Under the pieces are notes generated by a model, which had not been told where the DNA came from, did not search any database, and saw nothing but the letters and a program-made list of their open reading frames with translations. From positions 248,001 to 312,000 of the forward strand of contig NZ_JAJSDZ010000010.1 of assembly GCF_021272385.1 (NCBI RefSeq): a DNA stretch of 64,000 nucleotides, in the 5' to 3' direction. A program made the position numbers and the translations under genes. Source of the stretch: Vibrio salinus. GTDB lineage: Bacteria; Pseudomonadota; Gammaproteobacteria; Enterobacterales; Vibrionaceae. Positions 8,871 to 18,776 of this stretch are shown one piece after another. Within the stretch, counting starts at the first letter, position 1. Every line of letters begins with the position of its first letter.

Positions 8871-11507
8871 TTACTCAACCTCTCCGATAAATTCCCCACT
8901 TTCGACGGTTAAACGGACTCTTGAAATTGGGGCTCTTTCTGCCAGCTTGTTTAATAAAGAAAGTGAAACAGGTGGTAGCAGCTGCCCCTCAATAATCGCT
9001 TCCAGCATCCGCGCACCATTTTCAGAACGGATAGCCCGGTTCAGTATTTCATCGATCAGAACATCTTCAATTTCCACTTCAGCCGAATAACGGGTAGCGA
9101 ACAATGTTTCCAATCTTGACAGTTTCGCTTTCACAATATCTTCCAGAACATCTCTATTCAGAGGTAAGTAAGGAATCACTTCCATACGTGCAAGAAGGGC
9201 TGGTTTGAAAAATGCCGCCAATTCCGGGTACAGTTGCTCTTCGATCAGCTCTGGTGTGTCAGAATGATCAACAATGGTTTGATACCCAAGATTAGACGTT
9301 AAGAAAAAGACGATATTCTTACAGTCGATCAGACGTCCTTCACCATCATTCAGTTCACCTTTATCAAAAGCCTGATAAAAAATATTCAGAACTTCGGGAT
9401 GGGCCTTCTCCACTTCATCAAGAAGCACGACAGAATAAGGCATTTTCCGGATTGCTTCCGTCAGGACGCCGCCATCACCAAAACCGACATAACCAGGAGG
9501 TGACCCAATAAGACGGGATACCGTGTGTTTTTCCTGATACTCAGACATATTAATGGTAGTTAAGAACTGTTTACCCCCGTACAACTGTTCAGCCAGTTGT
9601 ACAACGGTTTCTGTCTTCCCGACTCCACTGGGGCCAACAAGCAAAAATGCGCCTTTAGGACGGCCCGGACGACGTAAATCTGCGCGGGCTGTCAGCAAAT
9701 GACGGTGGACACGCTCAATCGCAATATCCTGTCCTTTAATGACTTTGCCAAGAATCTCAGTCAGATGGGTTATTTTATGCAATTCATCGGTATTCATCTG
9801 ATCGACTGGGACCCCTGTCCAGTCAGCTATCACGTCAGCGATTTGTTCAGAATCTACCTGAGGATACATAAGACGCTCTGCATGAGGAATAGCCTCTAAC
9901 CCGGCGTATTTTTCTTTTAATGCGGCAGCCAGTTCAGCTGCTTCAATATCAGATTCATTCCCCTCTTCCGCTTCAGCCTGACTGGACACTTCCATCAGTT
10001 GAGAGCGAAGCTCAATAATCGAAGAAACCAATTCTTTCTGCTGTTCCCAGCTTTCAAGTAATGCGTTTTTTTCTTCCTCGTCAGTAAACTCTTCTGTTTT
10101 CAGCTCATCCAGACGAGCAACATCCACATCATTTCCCAGCCATTTAGCCCGTTCTAACATGTCGATTTCAAGCTGACGCTGATAACACTGGGTTTCAAGC
10201 TGAGCCAGTCGTTTCGGTGGCGTAGTCAGATTAATCGCAATACGGGCACATGCCGTATCCAGAACATCGATGGCCTTATCCGGCAACTGCCGACCGGAAA
10301 TATAACGGGCAGAAAGTTCAGCCGCCGCTTTCAGCGCTTTATCAGTAATCAGGACATGGTGGGCTTTCTCATAAACAGAGTTTAATCCACGAAGAATGTC
10401 CACAGCCTGAGAAACAGAAGGCTCTTCCAGTTTGACCAGTTGAAAACGCCGTGTCAGAGCCGGATCTTTCTCAAAGTATTTCTTGTATTCTTTCCAGGTT
10501 GTCGCCGCAACAGTACTCAGCTCTCCCCGGGCCAACGCCGGTTTTAACAGATTTGCAGCATCACCACCGCCTTCCTGATTACCGGCCCCAATAAGAGTAT
10601 GAGCCTCATCAATAAACAAAATGATAGGAGTTGGTGAATTTTTAATGGTGTCAATGACACCTTTTAAACGCTTTTCAAATTCACCTTTAACAGAAGCACC
10701 GGCCTGCAACAAGCCTAAGTCAAGAGACCACAACTCAACATTTTTTAACGGTTCTGGAACATTTCCTGCTACAACACGAAGCGCCAGCCCTTCAATCATG
10801 GCACTTTTACCAACACCCGCATCACCAACAACAATCGGATTGTTTTTACGTCGACGACATAAAATATCAATCATCAGATTGAGTTCATTCTCCCGGCAAA
10901 GAACCGGATCAAGCTCACCATTTTTTGCCTGTGCAGTCACATTCGTACAAAACTTGGTTAATGGCGTTTCTGCACCATTCACAGGTACATTATCGCCATC
11001 AGTGCCATCAGTGCCAGCAGACGGCTCTACTTTAGTTTCAGATGAATCAGCAAGGATCACAGCAAAATTTCGTTTCAGAGATTCTCTGTTCAGAGGTTCA
11101 AACGGCTTGATCAATTCAAACGATAAATAACGTTCTGAACGGGTAATAGCGGTCAGAAAAATGGCTCCGGAACGCAGCTCATTCTGATTCAGCTCTGTTG
11201 TTGAAAGCAACCATGCTTCCTGAAGTAATTCAACCAACATTGGCGAAAATGCCGGATATGTATCAACATAATCACCATGACGGTATGAGCTGACAATTTT
11301 CAGCTTAATCTCGCTATAATCGATATCTGCGCTTTTAAGAATTTTACGGACATCAGACAACGGATTGTCTAGCAACACATCCAAATAATGCTCAAACGTC
11401 ACTTCGGGATGCTGACGTTCAATACAAAGAGAAGCCGCCTGCTCTAATGCCAGCTTGCTTTGCTCATTCAGCTTTGAAATAAGAGTGGGTAATTCTATAC
11501 GGATCAC
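8871..11507 (-). CDS. clpV: T6SS sheath-disassembly ATPase ClpV (TssH)
   Basis: Hexameric AAA+ unfoldase that recycles contracted TssB/TssC sheath. N-domain helices at the start ([17 protein letters not shown]) bind the sheath. D1 has Walker [10 protein letters not shown] near 227 and the arm region after it; D2 has Walker [10 protein letters not shown] near 622, followed by [19 protein letters not shown] at 11516 would give 881 aa, but the AGGTG that contains it sits 6 nt before a second in-frame GTG at 11507, which gives the usual start V-IRIELPTL; 11507 (878 aa) is preferred. Lies 26 bp after tssL. Confidence 0.95.
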   Translation of the reverse strand: MIRIELPTLISKLNEQSKLALEQAASLCIERQHPEVTFEHYLDVLLDNPLSDVRKILKSADIDYSEIKLKIVSSYRHGDYVDTYPAFSPMLVELLQEAWLLSTTELNQNELRSGAIFLTAITRSERYLSFELIKPFEPLNRESLKRNFAVILADSSETKVEPSAGTDGTDGDNVPVNGAETPLTKFCTNVTAQAKNGELDPVLCRENELNLMIDILCRRRKNNPIVVGDAGVGKSAMIEGLALRVVAGNVPEPLKNVELWSLDLGLLQAGASVKGEFEKRLKGVIDTIKNSPTPIILFIDEAHTLIGAGNQEGGGDAANLLKPALARGELSTVAATTWKEYKKYFEKDPALTRRFQLVKLEEPSVSQAVDILRGLNSVYEKAHHVLITDKALKAAAELSARYISGRQLPDKAIDVLDTACARIAINLTTPPKRLAQLETQCYQRQLEIDMLERAKWLGNDVDVARLDELKTEEFTDEEEKNALLESWEQQKELVSSIIELRSQLMEVSSQAEAEEGNESDIEAAELAAALKEKYAGLEAIPHAERLMYPQVDSEQIADVIADWTGVPVDQMNTDELHKITHLTEILGKVIKGQDIAIERVHRHLLTARADLRRPGRPKGAFLLVGPSGVGKTETVVQLAEQLYGGKQFLTTINMSEYQEKHTVSRLIGSPPGYVGFGDGGVLTEAIRKMPYSVVLLDEVEKAHPEVLNIFYQAFDKGELNDGEGRLIDCKNIVFFLTSNLGYQTIVDHSDTPELIEEQLYPELAAFFKPALLARMEVIPYLPLNRDVLEDIVKAKLSRLETLFATRYSAEVEIEDVLIDEILNRAIRSENGARMLEAIIEGQLLPPVSLSLLNKLAERAPISRVRLTVESGEFIGEVE

Positions 11508-11533
11508 TTTGATCACCTAGCCTAATATTATAA

Positions 11534-12316
11534 TTAAAGTAATTGATTGAGTTGGTTAATAACGTCTGCCGATTTATCGTGAAGTAGCCATGTATAACCG
11601 AAATAAACAACAAACCAGAATGCAATAAACCCGGCAAAAACACTCCAGACAGGCCATTGAAAGCCCAGTCGGTATTTTTCTTCAACAACATGATTTTGCG
11701 CATCAGTCAGCGGTGGCGTCTTAGCATCCGGGTCATCATTTAAATACAACAGCTCATGTAACCCGCTAATAACACGCTCACGTTGCTCATGGCCGTTTTC
11801 CATCACGCGGTATTTACCTTCAAACCCAAGAATCAGACACTGATAAATGAATTCAAGTAACGACCGGTAACGCTTAGGTTCCGCTTCAAGCCGGCCCAGA
11901 ATGGTATATACTTTTTCACCCCCCCAGGTTTCATTATGAAAACGGGAAAGCATTGAATGTTCAGCCCAGAGACAGGAAGCGCCCCACTCTGTCCCCATTA
12001 CAGATTCATCCAGAAATGCACAAAGAATATAGCGGTAAGCCATAATAATGGCGTGTTCAAAACCATTTTCGCCAAGCTCGATTTCAATGGCTTTGATCTC
12101 TTCAACCGTCTGGTTATATATCTGCTCAATGCTGTCGCAATACGTTAGTGTTCTCACGCGCAGAGCCAAACCGAATAAAGGTGTAGCAGCATCAATTAAT
12201 ACGTTAGGATTATCCCCGCGTAGCTGGAACCAGTAATCTTTATCCAGATTGATTTGTTCAACACTGTCGAATAACAAATCATTGTAATTTTCACTTGTAT
12301 CAGACATCAGTATCAT
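11534..12316 (-). CDS. tssL: T6SS inner-membrane protein TssL (DotU/VasF)
   Basis: Cytoplasmic helical hook plus one C-terminal membrane anchor, partner of TssM. 260 aa with the DotU signatures ATPLFGLALRVR, YILCAFLDESVMGTEWG and WGGEKVYTIL, then a transmembrane helix (about 220-245, WSVFAGFIAFWFVVYFGYTW). No peptidoglycan-binding OmpA extension, so it is the short form as in V. cholerae. The start ATG overlaps the tssK stop in a TAATG and has AGGAG 4 nt upstream; an ATG three codons later is spaced worse. Confidence 0.96.
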   Translation of the reverse strand: MILMSDTSENYNDLLFDSVEQINLDKDYWFQLRGDNPNVLIDAATPLFGLALRVRTLTYCDSIEQIYNQTVEEIKAIEIELGENGFEHAIIMAYRYILCAFLDESVMGTEWGASCLWAEHSMLSRFHNETWGGEKVYTILGRLEAEPKRYRSLLEFIYQCLILGFEGKYRVMENGHEQRERVISGLHELLYLNDDPDAKTPPLTDAQNHVVEEKYRLGFQWPVWSVFAGFIAFWFVVYFGYTWLLHDKSADVINQLNQLL

Positions 12317-13650
12317 TAACTCCTAATCGCCCAGAATTGAAGGTCCAGATCATCAAATGCGGCAGCGACATGGAAAGCAAAACCGCTCGAATCCTGTAAC
12401 ATCAACCAGGCAGAACTGGATTTATCTAGCTGGTAATAGGTGTAGCCGGCATGATACGGCAATTGACGAGGGGCGACCGGCAGCGAAATAAGCGGAACAC
12501 CCGGTAACTGCAGTGAAATCAGATCACGTATTTTTTCAACCGATGACACTTTAGTCTGCTGAATAAAGACTTTCCGAAGCTCATCCATCGGCATACGAGC
12601 TTTAACGGCAATAATAAATTCGGCATCATCCATTAAGCCAGGATCGTTCACTGGCGCAACCATCAGACCATATTTACGTTTATCCAACTGAATAGACACC
12701 GCCCGTGGCTCAAGTACAACACTCAGGCACTGACGGATATAACGAATAACCGGCGTAAAGCAATCCGTTGGTAAATCATGGTTATAGGATGGTATATGCC
12801 CCGGTGTCCGACTTTCATTCGTAAAAGTGGCCAACTCACCACAAACCGACGCTAAAAACTGATATAAACGTTCCGGGTGTACTGATCGTAAATCGGCCAG
12901 ATGCTGCATCTGCGGCTGAATCCGGTTTAGAGACTGCAACAACATAAAATCAGAGACATCTGCAACGCCCCCCTGTGACGGAGAACTCAGGCGTTGCGCA
13001 ATGTTTTTGCTACGTTCCGCCATCAGACCGCCCATTTCTGTCATAAACCGGTGCAGTTCATGATTCAGCGTTGAATTCAGATGACACGGAATAAATGTAC
13101 CATCAAGAACCACACTGCCATCCGGACGTTTTTCTAAAATTCTGGCAATAGCAAATGAGGCATAAGCACTTCTGTCTTCTTTCTCAAGCATCAGACGAAT
13201 ATTAACCGGAGACACATCCAGTGTCGTACTATCACCCTGAATACTATGCGTATCGCGCACTTCCTGACTCCGGCTTACATAACGCCCGGTACCCGGTTCA
13301 TCCGGCCAGTCGACTTCCATCAGAGAATCACTCTTAAGCGGAATCGCCAGATAAATGAGCTGATTGGCCAGTGAGGCATCGTCAATCTCCAGCGGATCAG
13401 GCGTAGGGGCTTCCTGAGGGATACGAAAAACCGTGCCGTCAGGCATAATTCCGGAAGCTTGCTCAATCGCAATACGTCCAAACGATAAATATTCCAGGTT
13501 TAAACTGAAATCCGTTACACCATATAAATACGAACTTACTGAGCGTATCCGTTCTTCAATCAGATATTCGGTATAACGTTGTTGTTGTTGGAAATGCTGA
13601 GGCTTGATGAATAACCCTTCATTCCAAATGACTCGATTATGAGTAAACAT
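12316..13650 (-). CDS. tssK: T6SS baseplate protein TssK (VasE)
   Basis: Adaptor joining the T6SS baseplate wedge (TssFGE) to the membrane complex. 444 aa. Diagnostic N-terminus VIWNEGLFIKPQHFQQQQRYTEYL and the later LMVAPVNDP, plus a C-terminal PYHAGYTYYQLDKSS...FHVAAAFDDLDLQFWAI. Five bp after tssJ and overlapping tssL by one base in TAATG, so probably translationally coupled. Confidence 0.97.
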   Translation of the reverse strand: MFTHNRVIWNEGLFIKPQHFQQQQRYTEYLIEERIRSVSSYLYGVTDFSLNLEYLSFGRIAIEQASGIMPDGTVFRIPQEAPTPDPLEIDDASLANQLIYLAIPLKSDSLMEVDWPDEPGTGRYVSRSQEVRDTHSIQGDSTTLDVSPVNIRLMLEKEDRSAYASFAIARILEKRPDGSVVLDGTFIPCHLNSTLNHELHRFMTEMGGLMAERSKNIAQRLSSPSQGGVADVSDFMLLQSLNRIQPQMQHLADLRSVHPERLYQFLASVCGELATFTNESRTPGHIPSYNHDLPTDCFTPVIRYIRQCLSVVLEPRAVSIQLDKRKYGLMVAPVNDPGLMDDAEFIIAVKARMPMDELRKVFIQQTKVSSVEKIRDLISLQLPGVPLISLPVAPRQLPYHAGYTYYQLDKSSSAWLMLQDSSGFAFHVAAAFDDLDLQFWAIRS

Positions 13651-13655
13651 ACCAG

Positions 13656-14132
13656 TTATTCCACTCTTTCCAACTTCACGTCATAATCTTTAAAAAGCAT
13701 CAAGAGATGGTACTGACGCCCTTTATTAATCACTTTTACCGCTTTTTTCCAGTCACTCAGTTCTGGTTCAGAAAAATGAGCTAAAACACCGATATAATGC
13801 GTATCCGGGGAAATTTTTATCGCACTGACAAATTTAAATTGTCCGGGGGTCAGGGCAAAATCATAATTTTTCACGAAATTACTGCGTAATGCCGCTTTAT
13901 AATTTGCCTTAATCGTGTCGTAGTCGGAAGACATGAACATAGAATCGTCCTCAAGCTCAAAAACCTGAACTTCTATTGGTGATGCCTCACCCCATATATT
14001 CGGGTTTACACCATCATCACTCACCATACTGAATGTGACTGTGGTCTGCTCATCCGCCGGGTTGTATTCTTCTTTCGATGAACAGGCTGTCAAAGATGCC
14101 ATCAGGCATAAAGTAAATAGCAGCTTTTTCAC
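13656..14132 (-). CDS. tssJ: T6SS outer-membrane lipoprotein TssJ (VasD)
   Basis: 158 aa lipoprotein. The signal peptide MKKLLFTLCLMASLTAC ends in the lipobox LTAC, with acylation expected on Cys17 and Ser at +2 consistent with outer-membrane sorting. The mature beta-sandwich region contains the SPIEVQVFELEDDSMF strand typical of TssJ, which binds the TssM periplasmic domain. Two bp after the FHA gene. Confidence 0.94.
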   Translation of the reverse strand: MKKLLFTLCLMASLTACSSKEEYNPADEQTTVTFSMVSDDGVNPNIWGEASPIEVQVFELEDDSMFMSSDYDTIKANYKAALRSNFVKNYDFALTPGQFKFVSAIKISPDTHYIGVLAHFSEPELSDWKKAVKVINKGRQYHLLMLFKDYDVKLERVE

Positions 14133-14134
14133 TG

Positions 14135-15586
14135 TTAAAACTCCAATTGCTTTTCTCTGATTTTTTTGTCGTAAGCCTGTTCAAAAATCTGCCAGAATAA
14201 TTTTTCAAACCCTTTTTGACGGCTGGATGTTAATTCTTCGTAATAGCTGCAATACATATTCCATGCCCAGCTTTCCTTACTGGTCTGTTCATTCTCCTGC
14301 GAACGCTTATAGCTGTTAAATCTACGAAGCAAAATCTGTGGTGAAAATGCCGCCAAAATTTGCTGTAAAGCTTCACCGGTTGCATGTTGAACCGCATCGT
14401 TATGATCACGAATATTTTTCAGACTTTCACTAATTGCTGCCGGTGCAGACAGATGAACAAGACTTTTATCCGCGTCATACATCGTTTTAATTGTCTCATC
14501 ATAATCCAGCCCAAGGCGTAAAGGGTTATCTTCAATGGGCTGTAAACTACGGTTCATTACACCGAAATGACCATTGTCAATTTGCTTGTGAAGCTCCAGC
14601 AGCCCTTCGATGCAAGATCGTAATGACTCGCCTAATTCCTGAGATAACATGTGCATTTTTTTCATGTCATCACTGTCCGCAAAATCCACTCCCATACCAT
14701 TTAACATGGGACCGGTTAACAGGTGATTATGTGTTTTTGATTCACTGGACTGAGAAGAAGGTGCCATACTTTTCGCAACTTCTTCTTCCAGTAAATCCAA
14801 TACGTTATTGTCCATACCATAGCCTTCTGATTGATGCGGTATACGCTCCGCTTTTGTTCTGACGTTGTTCATCTCATTTTCCGATTCCTGACCGGTTTCA
14901 AAATGAGACTGCACTTTATGTGTCAGAGATTTCCCAAACCCTAATATTCTTTTTAAACCCATTGAAGATGTCATTGCATTCTCACCATCAGACTGTTGAG
15001 TCGTTATGGCCGTGGCCTGTTCAGACAACTCCAGATCATTCAATGATTCTTCATATTTCGGTGGACGTTCTTCCTCATGTTTAATTAGCCTTTCCGGATC
15101 TTCAGGTTTATCCATCATTTCATCTAACGCTAAAAGAGGATCTGATAACAATTGTTCCTGCTGACTGGTTAATAGATCAGCATTACCATTTGCCAACAAT
15201 CCATCGCCATCTGTTACTAACTGATCCAGAGATCCTTCTGAGTCATGGTCATTTTTCATATGTTTCAGAGCCACACGAATATGGTATGCTCCAACCTGTA
15301 TTTCATCTTTATGACACAACTTTGCCAGCTCATTTTTACCGATTGGCATCGTTGAACCGTTAATGAAAGTTTCACCACTTGTATCCTTAAGACAGAAAGC
15401 ACCATCAACGGTGGTAATTTCACAATGCATTGGTCGCACTGTTCCTTCGTTGTCCTTTACCTTCCAGTCATCAGCAAAACCTGAACCGATACTGCCACCA
15501 TGATCCGTCCAGCTCATTTTCGGTGACATCCCGGATCCTAATTTTTTCGTATTCGTGATCACCATTGATAAAGACAAATCATTCAT
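14135..15586 (-). CDS. tagH: T6SS FHA-domain protein (VasC/TagH)
   Basis: Forkhead-associated protein of the T6SS cluster (VasC in V. cholerae). 483 aa: an N-terminal FHA domain (about 20-105, with GGSIGSGFADDWKV and SGETFINGSTMPIGKNE), an acidic, Ser/Gln-rich low-complexity middle (about 120-290), and a conserved C-terminal helical domain (about 300-483) with LLELHKQIDNGHFGVMNRS and a late WNMYCSYYEELTS...FEKLFWQIFEQAYDKK. FHA domains bind phosphothreonine, but no T6SS Ser/Thr kinase is seen in this cluster. The middle has no recognisable domain. Confidence 0.93.
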   Translation of the reverse strand: MNDLSLSMVITNTKKLGSGMSPKMSWTDHGGSIGSGFADDWKVKDNEGTVRPMHCEITTVDGAFCLKDTSGETFINGSTMPIGKNELAKLCHKDEIQVGAYHIRVALKHMKNDHDSEGSLDQLVTDGDGLLANGNADLLTSQQEQLLSDPLLALDEMMDKPEDPERLIKHEEERPPKYEESLNDLELSEQATAITTQQSDGENAMTSSMGLKRILGFGKSLTHKVQSHFETGQESENEMNNVRTKAERIPHQSEGYGMDNNVLDLLEEEVAKSMAPSSQSSESKTHNHLLTGPMLNGMGVDFADSDDMKKMHMLSQELGESLRSCIEGLLELHKQIDNGHFGVMNRSLQPIEDNPLRLGLDYDETIKTMYDADKSLVHLSAPAAISESLKNIRDHNDAVQHATGEALQQILAAFSPQILLRRFNSYKRSQENEQTSKESWAWNMYCSYYEELTSSRQKGFEKLFWQIFEQAYDKKIREKQLEF

Positions 15587-15601
15587 TTTGTTACTCTTCC
15601 T

Positions 15602-16600
15602 CTATCCCCTAACCTGAATTGACACATTATTTTTTGTTTTTTCCTTACCCAGGAAGGTATACCAACCCAACGCCACACTATCATCCCGGTTTAACTTAAA
15701 ATCAGGGATATCATCTTCATCCATCGCAAGCTCTAATGCGTAAGCCAGCTGCTCTCGTAAAATAAATTCAACAAGATTTCGAAGTGCCGGATAATCCTTT
15801 CCTGTAGGCAGGAAATCACAAAACCGGCGACGACTTAGCCCACTAATACAAATGACAAATTTCCCATTGCAATCAAAAGCCGTTGTCCCTGTCAGCGTAT
15901 TCACGCCCAATTCACAATTTTTTCCACCCAAAGCACATCGTTGGCTTGGGTCGATAGCAATTTTTCGTTTTTCCCATTGACGAATAGAAACGTCCGTCAA
16001 ATCAAAACAATGAGCAATAATCCCAGCCACTACCTGAGGAGAGCGACTCCGGCCTGCCAACATGCCTGAATACGCCAGCATTTTTGCCCAGTTAACTTTT
16101 GTCTCTCCCCTCATGTGAGGATCGGCCACCCCAATCAAAGCAAATAATTGCTGTGAAAATGGATCTTCAGCCCCGGGCTTGAACCGGGCGTAATAGCGGT
16201 ACTTTCGCCACATCCGGTAAATCAAAGTAATCATTCGGTTATTAAAAAAATCCAAAAACGGTCTTTTTAGCCCTGAATTATCACTATCAATAAGCTGTTC
16301 AATAATGTATCCGGGTAATGGTGAATTCGCTCCGGCCAAGCCAAAAAAGCTGGTCTCAACAACGACCCTGTTTCCACCAACCTGCTGAACATTTGTTACG
16401 TCCGATGTTGAAAAACCCAAACTTGGGTTTGCGGTAAACACCAACTGACAAAATTTTTCCCACTCATCCGATTCCGGATCCCAATCCTGAAACTTTTGAA
16501 TTGTTTCAACCAACTGAAAAAAATTATACGACCGCTCATTACCCAGCCAGGCCGTCATATCTCTTAAATCAGGGGCTGAATTCCTGTCTGTGTTCCCCAT
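15602..16600 (-). CDS. tssG: T6SS baseplate protein TssG (VasB)
   Basis: Wedge component with TssF and TssE. 332 aa; segments YNFFQLVETIQ, NPSLGFSTSDV, FFGLAGANSPLPGYI and LDFFNNRMITLIYR are typical of TssG. The ATG at 16600 overlaps the end of tssF by 37 nt; a second in-frame ATG at 16558 (MTAWLGNERSYNFF) is 6 nt after the tssF stop and could be the true start. Both have only weak purine-rich upstream sequence, so the first 14 residues are uncertain. Confidence 0.94.
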   Translation of the reverse strand: MGNTDRNSAPDLRDMTAWLGNERSYNFFQLVETIQKFQDWDPESDEWEKFCQLVFTANPSLGFSTSDVTNVQQVGGNRVVVETSFFGLAGANSPLPGYIIEQLIDSDNSGLKRPFLDFFNNRMITLIYRMWRKYRYYARFKPGAEDPFSQQLFALIGVADPHMRGETKVNWAKMLAYSGMLAGRSRSPQVVAGIIAHCFDLTDVSIRQWEKRKIAIDPSQRCALGGKNCELGVNTLTGTTAFDCNGKFVICISGLSRRRFCDFLPTGKDYPALRNLVEFILREQLAYALELAMDEDDIPDFKLNRDDSVALGWYTFLGKEKTKNNVSIQVRG

Positions 16601-18333
16601 GAATACTTCTCATTATTTGTTGTATTAATCATCACAAGCTCATGGAACGAATTAATACTGGCGTAAAGTGCAAAAAAATGACTCAAAACAGTACCAAACA
16701 GATATAAATCACCTTCGGAATCAAACGCCGACTGATCCACATACAGCTCAGACTGAAGTCCTCTGACAGGCAAACCTTTCAACACTCTGTCCAATGGTTT
16801 TGTCACGATCTTACTAATTCCCTCGAGTCTTTTTCTGGCAACCCTTTCAGCCTGCCGGTCAACCAGAGCCCTAAAATCATAGGCCCTCAATACACTACTC
16901 AATGCATCTTTCGACAAAAGAGACATGTAATTCAGCGATAAATTGGAAATCAAAACCCATAACAAACTACCATCAAGAATGGGACGCAAAGATTGTGTTG
17001 GTACTGTTATGTTTCTGAAATCTGCAAATGTTGGTGACGTATTCGTCGGTTCACAAATATCCCCAACAGCCAGCTCAATCGGTAATAACCGGTTGGTACA
17101 CGTCAAACGGATAGAAATCGCCTCATCAATGGTATGAGAAACTTTTTCATCACCCCGGACAAAAGAAATATAAGAATCAAAACCATCGCCACGAATGCTG
17201 TCTTTAATTCGTGTCCGGTAGTAAAGTGCGGTTCGGTTTTTAGCTCTTTCAACTTCATGCTGAAAACTCTCAAACGAATGATAAATCCGTTTTTCACCAC
17301 GAACTCTCTGACTTTCCTGACTTTTATCCTGCCAGCCTTCAACATGGTCAACACTAAAAACTTCATAGTGAGAAGGCGTTCTGCTGGATGGTATAATTCG
17401 GTATTCCGTTTTTTTCCCAGTGAGTGCCACCGGATCGGCATCGTATTCGAACAAATTGATGATCGGCGTACAATAAAGTTTAAAACTTTCATTATTTACA
17501 CGAACACTGGCTGGTAATGTCTTATCAAACGTCAGCTTTATAGTGAACTCACCCTTGACAGAATTAGGAATAACCTTATCCAGCATTTCGATATCAAAAA
17601 AATGAAATGCTTCAGGAAACGCCAAATATTCCTGTAAAACCCGGTACCCTTCATAGACATTCTTAGGATAAGGTAATAAGGCATCTTCATTACAGAATCC
17701 AACCTGTTTTATCGCCGATAGCGGTAATGAAAACTCCGTACCGTTAACAACAACAGATGCTTTTTTTAAATTATGATTAATCCAAAAATACAACATCTGA
17801 GCACTATGCCTTTCACCCGATAAGTGCAACCTTAGCGAGTCAAGAGCTGCTTCATGAACAGACATATCGCCGGTCATTGCCAGTGCAATATCGATGACCG
17901 ATGCTTCCCGGGTATTATGGCAACTGATGTTTTCCATCCCAACCGGATATAAATTCACGTCCCTGCAGGTTTTAAACTGGCACTGAGTACCAAAAACAGC
18001 GGTACTGTTAATCTGACTCTCAGCCTTTACCACTTGCTTTTCACTCACATTGCGGTGAGGAGTAAACTGCAAAATACTCATGCTGGGGATAGGACGTAAA
18101 TAGTTTGGCCATAGCATGTTAATAATTGAATGTGTCAGCTCCGGAAATTCATCTTCAACCTTTTCTCTGAGCCGTCCGGTCAGAAAGGCAAATCCTTCCA
18201 GCAAGCGTTCCACATCCGGATCCGTTACCTGTCCATGCAAAAAACGGGATAATTGGGGATGTAGCTCAGTAAATTGCTTTCCCTGCTCTTTTAAAAAAGA
18301 AAGCTCTTCACGGAAATATTTGCTTTGCGCCAT
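16564..18333 (-). CDS. tssF: T6SS baseplate protein TssF (VasA)
   Basis: Largest wedge protein of the T6SS baseplate. 589 aa, usual length. N-terminus KYFREELSFLKEQGKQF and the VTDPDVERLLEGFAFLTGRLREKVEDEFPEL block are diagnostic for the TssF/ImpG family. Starts 3 bp after tssE and overlaps tssG, in keeping with stoichiometric coupled translation. Confidence 0.97.
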   Translation of the reverse strand: MAQSKYFREELSFLKEQGKQFTELHPQLSRFLHGQVTDPDVERLLEGFAFLTGRLREKVEDEFPELTHSIINMLWPNYLRPIPSMSILQFTPHRNVSEKQVVKAESQINSTAVFGTQCQFKTCRDVNLYPVGMENISCHNTREASVIDIALAMTGDMSVHEAALDSLRLHLSGERHSAQMLYFWINHNLKKASVVVNGTEFSLPLSAIKQVGFCNEDALLPYPKNVYEGYRVLQEYLAFPEAFHFFDIEMLDKVIPNSVKGEFTIKLTFDKTLPASVRVNNESFKLYCTPIINLFEYDADPVALTGKKTEYRIIPSSRTPSHYEVFSVDHVEGWQDKSQESQRVRGEKRIYHSFESFQHEVERAKNRTALYYRTRIKDSIRGDGFDSYISFVRGDEKVSHTIDEAISIRLTCTNRLLPIELAVGDICEPTNTSPTFADFRNITVPTQSLRPILDGSLLWVLISNLSLNYMSLLSKDALSSVLRAYDFRALVDRQAERVARKRLEGISKIVTKPLDRVLKGLPVRGLQSELYVDQSAFDSEGDLYLFGTVLSHFFALYASINSFHELVMINTTNNEKYSWGTQTGIQPLI

Positions 18334-18336
18334 TAT

Positions 18337-18774
18337 TTAATACACCCGATATCGACGGTTTTGATCTAATAAAAGGTTGAACTTCACTTTGTCGTGAAGC
18401 GCCTCGCAATTGATGTCAGCGGTAATTCGGAACCGTAATGTAAGAGGATTTAACTCATCTTTATCCGACTCAACTAATATGTGCTTCAAACGTGGTTCAA
18501 ATGTCCGTAAACAGTCTTTAATTGCAATACGGATACGAAGTGATAGATCCATCGCCTCCAGTGTTGCGTCATTAAAATCAATCAAACCAATATCGGGGGC
18601 ACTCTGAGCAGTGCCCAACCGGGTATTCAACACATTCGATACATTTTTTTTAATCGAATTGAGGACATCAATGGCATCTGGCCCCTGAGTCAAAGATCTG
18701 GGTTTAGCGCCAATTTCCAGCCTTTCCAGGAAACCAACGCCAAATGCAATTTCCTCTGGTGCGATATAGGACAT
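18337..18774 (-). CDS. tssE: T6SS baseplate gp25-like protein TssE
   Basis: 145 aa gp25-like lysozyme-fold protein that nucleates sheath assembly. Contains FLERLEIG, LNTRLGTAQSAPDIGLIDF and the C-terminal TLRFRITADINCEAL. Two bp after tssC. Standard family length; catalytic lysozyme activity is not expected for this family. Confidence 0.96.
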   Translation of the reverse strand: MSYIAPEEIAFGVGFLERLEIGAKPRSLTQGPDAIDVLNSIKKNVSNVLNTRLGTAQSAPDIGLIDFNDATLEAMDLSLRIRIAIKDCLRTFEPRLKHILVESDKDELNPLTLRFRITADINCEALHDKVKFNLLLDQNRRYRVY

Positions 18775-18776
18775 GA